A stretch of 48,752 nt of DNA. It comes from Prochlorococcus sp. MIT 0701 (lineage in GTDB: Bacteria; Cyanobacteriota; Cyanobacteriia; PCC-6307; Cyanobiaceae). Under the pieces are notes generated by a model. The model was given only the letters and a program-made list of their open reading frames with translations. It had not been told where the DNA came from and searched no databases. The position numbers and the translations under genes were made by a program. The stretch lies in assembly GCF_000760295.1 (NCBI RefSeq), contig NZ_JNBA01000021.1:1-48752 (forward strand), written 5' to 3'. Every line of letters begins with the position of its first letter. Positions within the stretch are counted from its first letter, which is position 1. Below, piece by piece: positions 45,210-48,752 of the stretch.

Positions 45210-48200
45210 ATGAGCGGCAATTGTGATCACAAGCAGAAGGATCCCAAGGGTCAACATGGCTCAACCCATGAGATGCCGCAAGAGAAGGCCTCACTCAATA
45301 ATATTCTGACCACTCTTAGGCCAGCATTCCTACTGAAAAATGCAGGTTTTTTATTACTTCTCTTTTCCTGCAATCCAGCTGCTGCTCAAGTGTATGGAAT
45401 GTGTGGCACTGGCGAAGCTGAAATCGCAGGAAAAACCACTTTTGAAGAATTCACCCTTAAAGGGACTCAATCCAACGAGCTAGAAGTAAACACAACTGTA
45501 AACGTAACTGTAGATGTAGAAGTTGAAACAGCTGAAGAAGGAGCGGTTGAGGCGGTTGGTGAAGGTATAGGGGTTGTGACTGTCGAAGGAGCAGAAGAAG
45601 GAACAGGGGAAGGGGGAGGAACAGGGGAAGGAACAGGAACAGGAAAAGGGACTGCAAAAACAGATCTCGCTGGAATTATCACAGGTCCAGGTGGCCCTTT
45701 CAGCATTTCCACAGGGGTTGATGGAACCGAACCTGTTGTCATGGCGAAGTGTGGCAGTGGTGACGGCTACGCAACTCTTGGTGGATTTTCAGGAATGGGG
45801 GCGGTTGCTGTTGGCCCCGCTGAAGCAACTGGAGGTGGAAGCATTGCCGTGGGCGACAAAGCGCTTACGAGTGAGGATGCTGAATTTGCGATTGCTTTAG
45901 GAGCAGAAGCGAAAGGATTAGCCTCAGGCAGTGTTGCGATAGGAGTGAAAGCAAAAACTTACCTAGATGCTATTGGCGGAGTTGCTATTGGAACTGACTC
46001 AAAAGCTGGTGGTGTATCAAGTCTCGCTTTAGGTGATTCTGCAGCATCCGGGGGAGCAGGCAGTCTTGCTCTTGGCTTAGATGCTGTTACAGCAACTAGT
46101 GCAGCAAGTGCCCTTGCTATCGGTTCGGGTTCATACGCTGGAGGAACTGCAGGAATTGCCCTAGGCCTGAAATCATCAGCAATGGGAGCAGAAAGTATCG
46201 CTATTGGCTCTAACGCAAAAATAATTGATCCAGAATCGATAGGCAGCATGGCTCTTGGCAGCGACATCTCCATTACTGGCCCTCATTCGGTTGGAATTGG
46301 AGAAAACATGTATATCAACGGAGAAAACGTATTTGCTTCGGGCTATGGAATCAGTAATTCAAAAGGTGATTTCAACCTGATTGAAGGCAACAATAATCAC
46401 AATTGGGAAGGCAATCAAAACATCTTATCAGGTAACAACGTGAACAACGTTGCTGGAAGCAACAATATGCTTCAGGGCAACACAGTTACAAATACATCAG
46501 GCAATAGCAACATGCTTCAGGGCAACACAGTCACAAATACATCAGGTGATAAAAATATCTTAATGGGAAATAACGTGACAAACACTATTGGAAGCAACAA
46601 CCTAATTATGGGAAATGATATTCTCAATGTAGGCAGCTATAACGTACTTCTAGGCAACGCAGTCGGCTCTGGAGGCGCAATGAATGTCGCCATTGGCAAT
46701 CTTGCTGTTGTTGGAGCCACAACAACATCCATTGCTATTGGCAATTTAGCTGCAGTCGGTGAGGGCGCATCAGGTGCGATCGCCATGGGGAATGGTGCGG
46801 GTGTTGGAGTTGAGGCAGCTGGCAGCATCGCTATTGGCAATGGTGCAGGTGCAACTCTAGGTAAAAATCAAATTGCGATGGGCAACAATGTTGCTGTTGT
46901 AGGTGATTCAACTATTGCAATTGGCGACAACTCAAACTCAACTAAAGATGGCGCAATAAGTATCGGGGCCTATACCAAAGCAAGTGGCAAAGATGCATTG
47001 GCGATGGTAAGCGCATCAGCAAGTGGAGATAACTCCATTGCAATTGGCTCAGAAGATGCAAAAGCAGAAGGAGAAAGTGCAATTGCCTTAGGTAAAGCAG
47101 CTGCATCGACTGCAAATGAAGCGATTGCTATTGGCGCTGAAGCAAGTGCAAGCGCATCAGAGACAATTGCTCTCGGTGCTGGCGCAAATGCAAGCGCATC
47201 AGAAGCCATGGCGATCGGCACCGGAGCAGAAGCTACAGGCTCAGATGCTATTGCCCTTGGAACACGATCATCATCACAAGCGTCTGGATCTATCGCCATT
47301 GGCGAATATGCAACAGTCGAGGCATTAACAGAAAGCGATGCAGACCCTGATGATGCAATTGCCATCGGTGCATTATCAAGAGCTGCCGCGCCAGATACCA
47401 TTGCTCTTGGCGCAAGTTCCAATGCATCGGCCAATGGGGCGATTGCTCTAGGCAGTCTCGCCAATGCATCCGGTGCAAACGCAATCGCGATTGGATACGA
47501 CAGCGCAGCCAGTTACGCCAATTCATTCGTGCTTGGCACGAAAGCCGTCGCAAAAGGTGTCAATGCTGGCGCGATTGGCACGAAGGCTCAAACCACAGGC
47601 ACTGATGCCATGGCTGTTGGTGTTGGCGCCACTGCCAGTAACACAAGCTCCTTTGCTCTTGGCACTGGTGCAACATCTTCTGGCATTGATTCAGCTGCTT
47701 TTGGTGTTGACGCCACCGCGAGCGGCACCAATGCCATTGCCGTTGGTACCAATTCCATCTCAAGCGGCACCAATGCTCTCGCTTTTGGTGCTGGTGCTCT
47801 CGCCGATCAACCCAACTCCTTTGTTGTTGGTGCTGCTGCGCAAGCCTGTGGCGTCAATGCTGGTGCTCTTGGTGCTGCTGCCAATGCCTATGGAGCCAAT
47901 TCCATCGCTATTGGCGTTAAATCACAGGCCAATGGCGTCAATGCCACTGCGGTTGGCGTAGAGGCCTATGCCAAAGAAGCAGGCGCCATGGCCCTTGGCA
48001 CCAATGCGCAAGCCATTGGTACAAGCACCACCGCTGTTGGCATTAATTCCATCGCCACCGGCGCTAACAGTCTTGCCGCTGGTGCTGGCGCCAATGCCTA
48101 CGGTACCAATTCCACCGCCTTAGCCTTCCAAGCCAATGCCCAAGGAACCAATGCTGTTGCCCTTGGCGTACAAGCAAGCGCCACTGGCACCAGTGCCATG

Positions 48201-48752
48201 GCTTTTGGCACCCTCTCACAAGCCACAGACACCAATGCCACAGCGGTAGCACCAGGTGCCATTGCCAACGGTGCTAATTCCATCGCCATTGGCGTGATCT
48301 CCAAAGCCAGTGGCCAAAACGCTCAAGCCTTTGGTGTTAATGCCAATGCATCAGGCGTCAATGCCGTTGCTATCGCCAGCAGCTCCAATGCCCAAGGCGA
48401 TGATGCCATGGCCATCGGCGTTCTCTCCAAATCATCTGGCACCAATGCCATTGCCTTTGGCACCAATGCCAATGCCTCCGCTAATGGCGCCATGGCCTTT
48501 GGCTCAGCTGCCAATGCCTCAGGTGATGGCGCCATGGCCTTTGGTTCAGCTGCTAATGCCTCAGCTACAGACAGCATGGCGATTGGTGTCAATGCTGTCG
48601 CCAGTGCCAGCAACACCACCGCCGTTGGTCAATCCGCTCGCGCTACAAGTGCCAATGCCATGGCTCTTGGTCTCTTCTCCGAGGCCTCCGGTGATGTGGC
48701 TGTCGCCATCGGTATGAATGCTGCAGCACTCAGCTCCGACACCCTCGCAGCG
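45210..48752 (+). CDS. Giant YadA-head-like repeat adhesin, C-terminus beyond right edge
   Basis: The frame is open from ATG 45210 to the window end (1181 residues). A 42-residue polar N-terminus precedes a hydrophobic signal (NAGFLLLLFSCNPAAAQ), resembling the extended signal regions of large surface proteins. Residues 90-150 are a low-complexity Val/Thr/Glu/Gly segment. From about 198 on, 14-residue motifs of the type S-x-A-I-G-x-x-A-x-A-x-G-x-N repeat dozens of times, the left-handed beta-roll of YadA-type trimeric adhesins. Residues about 388-480 are an Asn-rich variant of about 16 residues. Ala and Gly codon use changes near 47.4 kb from GCA/GGA to GCC/GGC. Anchoring domain not seen. Confidence 0.85.
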   Translation, partial: MSGNCDHKQKDPKGQHGSTHEMPQEKASLNNILTTLRPAFLLKNAGFLLLLFSCNPAAAQVYGMCGTGEAEIAGKTTFEEFTLKGTQSNELEVNTTVNVTVDVEVETAEEGAVEAVGEGIGVVTVEGAEEGTGEGGGTGEGTGTGKGTAKTDLAGIITGPGGPFSISTGVDGTEPVVMAKCGSGDGYATLGGFSGMGAVAVGPAEATGGGSIAVGDKALTSEDAEFAIALGAEAKGLASGSVAIGVKAKTYLDAIGGVAIGTDSKAGGVSSLALGDSAASGGAGSLALGLDAVTATSAASALAIGSGSYAGGTAGIALGLKSSAMGAESIAIGSNAKIIDPESIGSMALGSDISITGPHSVGIGENMYINGENVFASGYGISNSKGDFNLIEGNNNHNWEGNQNILSGNNVNNVAGSNNMLQGNTVTNTSGNSNMLQGNTVTNTSGDKNILMGNNVTNTIGSNNLIMGNDILNVGSYNVLLGNAVGSGGAMNVAIGNLAVVGATTTSIAIGNLAAVGEGASGAIAMGNGAGVGVEAAGSIAIGNGAGATLGKNQIAMGNNVAVVGDSTIAIGDNSNSTKDGAISIGAYTKASGKDALAMVSASASGDNSIAIGSEDAKAEGESAIALGKAAASTANEAIAIGAEASASASETIALGAGANASASEAMAIGTGAEATGSDAIALGTRSSSQASGSIAIGEYATVEALTESDADPDDAIAIGALSRAAAPDTIALGASSNASANGAIALGSLANASGANAIAIGYDSAASYANSFVLGTKAVAKGVNAGAIGTKAQTTGTDAMAVGVGATASNTSSFALGTGATSSGIDSAAFGVDATASGTNAIAVGTNSISSGTNALAFGAGALADQPNSFVVGAAAQACGVNAGALGAAANAYGANSIAIGVKSQANGVNATAVGVEAYAKEAGAMALGTNAQAIGTSTTAVGINSIATGANSLAAGAGANAYGTNSTALAFQANAQGTNAVALGVQASATGTSAMAFGTLSQATDTNATAVAPGAIANGANSIAIGVISKASGQNAQAFGVNANASGVNAVAIASSSNAQGDDAMAIGVLSKSSGTNAIAFGTNANASANGAMAFGSAANASGDGAMAFGSAANASATDSMAIGVNAVASASNTTAVGQSARATSANAMALGLFSEASGDVAVAIGMNAAALSSDTLAA
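46374..46650. repeat. Asn-rich 16-residue repeats inside the adhesin
   Basis: At least five consecutive units of the form SNNMLQGNTVTNTSGN are encoded here. Two neighbouring units are almost identical in DNA (CTTCAGGGCAACACAGT in both, then ACAAATACATCAGG). The pattern has Asn ladders every few residues and differs from the Ala/Gly head repeats on each side. It looks like a distinct solenoid module. Confidence 0.75.

Noticed and set aside
44888-45226. Plus-strand frame of 112 codons before the adhesin
   Set aside because: It overlaps the adhesin start in another frame, has no recognisable domain, and its composition looks random.
45457-48619. Several minus-strand frames (60-164 codons) opposite the adhesin
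   Set aside because: They are repetitive mirror images of the Ala/Gly repeats with no start context; the sense frame is open over the whole length.

Overview
The window reads as a chromosome segment of a marine picocyanobacterium. A nickel superoxide dismutase with its maturation protease, a cyanobacterial Ftn2/ARC6 division protein, a group 2 sigma factor, a ThiD2-ThiE fusion and several cyanobacteria-only families (DUF1517, DUF3611, TIGR03792) all point that way. Base composition looks about half G+C by eye, and gene ends often overlap by a few bases. I infer a low-light clade IV Prochlorococcus (MIT9313/MIT9303-like) or a close Synechococcus; no rRNA or other marker is present to settle it.

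Layout. (a) 1-4.4 kb is an AT-rich surface-protein region: two RTX-type secreted proteins on the minus strand share a nearly identical C-terminal module but have unrelated N-terminal parts. Between them lie a fragment of an inverse-autotransporter beta-barrel and an N-terminally truncated REP-type transposase. (b) 4.5-18.2 kb is core metabolism and housekeeping: cobL, DUF192, nadK, pheS, surE, a Tic21-like protein, ribF, thiE-thiS, DUF1517, two or three very small genes, and a tightly overlapped minus-strand operon of a trmD-ispF in-frame fusion, a TIGR03792 protein and larB, then era. (c) 18.2-25.9 kb is an accessory block, entirely minus-strand apart from one gene remnant: BASS-family transporter, DUF202, formylglycine-generating enzyme, cytoplasmic-looking arylsulfatase, OprB-like porin and sugar-porter MFS permease. 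A degenerate copy of the 3' end of the gene at 17689-18210 lies at 22784-22999, so the sulfatase part is bracketed by direct repeats. (d) 26-38.5 kb is core again: Bax1-I, phoH, rpsP, ffh, ftn2, pdhA, sigma factor, nnr, mnmA, lnt. (e) 38.9-41.2 kb holds an FKBP isomerase and a nickel module (sodN, sodX, nickel transporter with a His-rich loop). (f) 41.3-48.75 kb is a second surface region: a TPR-GT41 glycosyltransferase, a small secreted protein, a coiled-coil C-terminal remnant, and the first 1181 codons of a very large YadA-head-like repeat protein that runs off the right edge.

How the parts may work together. The sulfatase needs the formylglycine enzyme, and both lack signal peptides, so a sulfated substrate would have to enter the cell; the adjacent porin and two permeases could supply that route. 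This is the best candidate for an undescribed system here (a sulfated-organic scavenging island). The second candidate is the GT41 glycosyltransferase close to a giant repeat adhesin, which recalls HMW1C-type adhesin glycosylation. Both are inferences from gene content and position.
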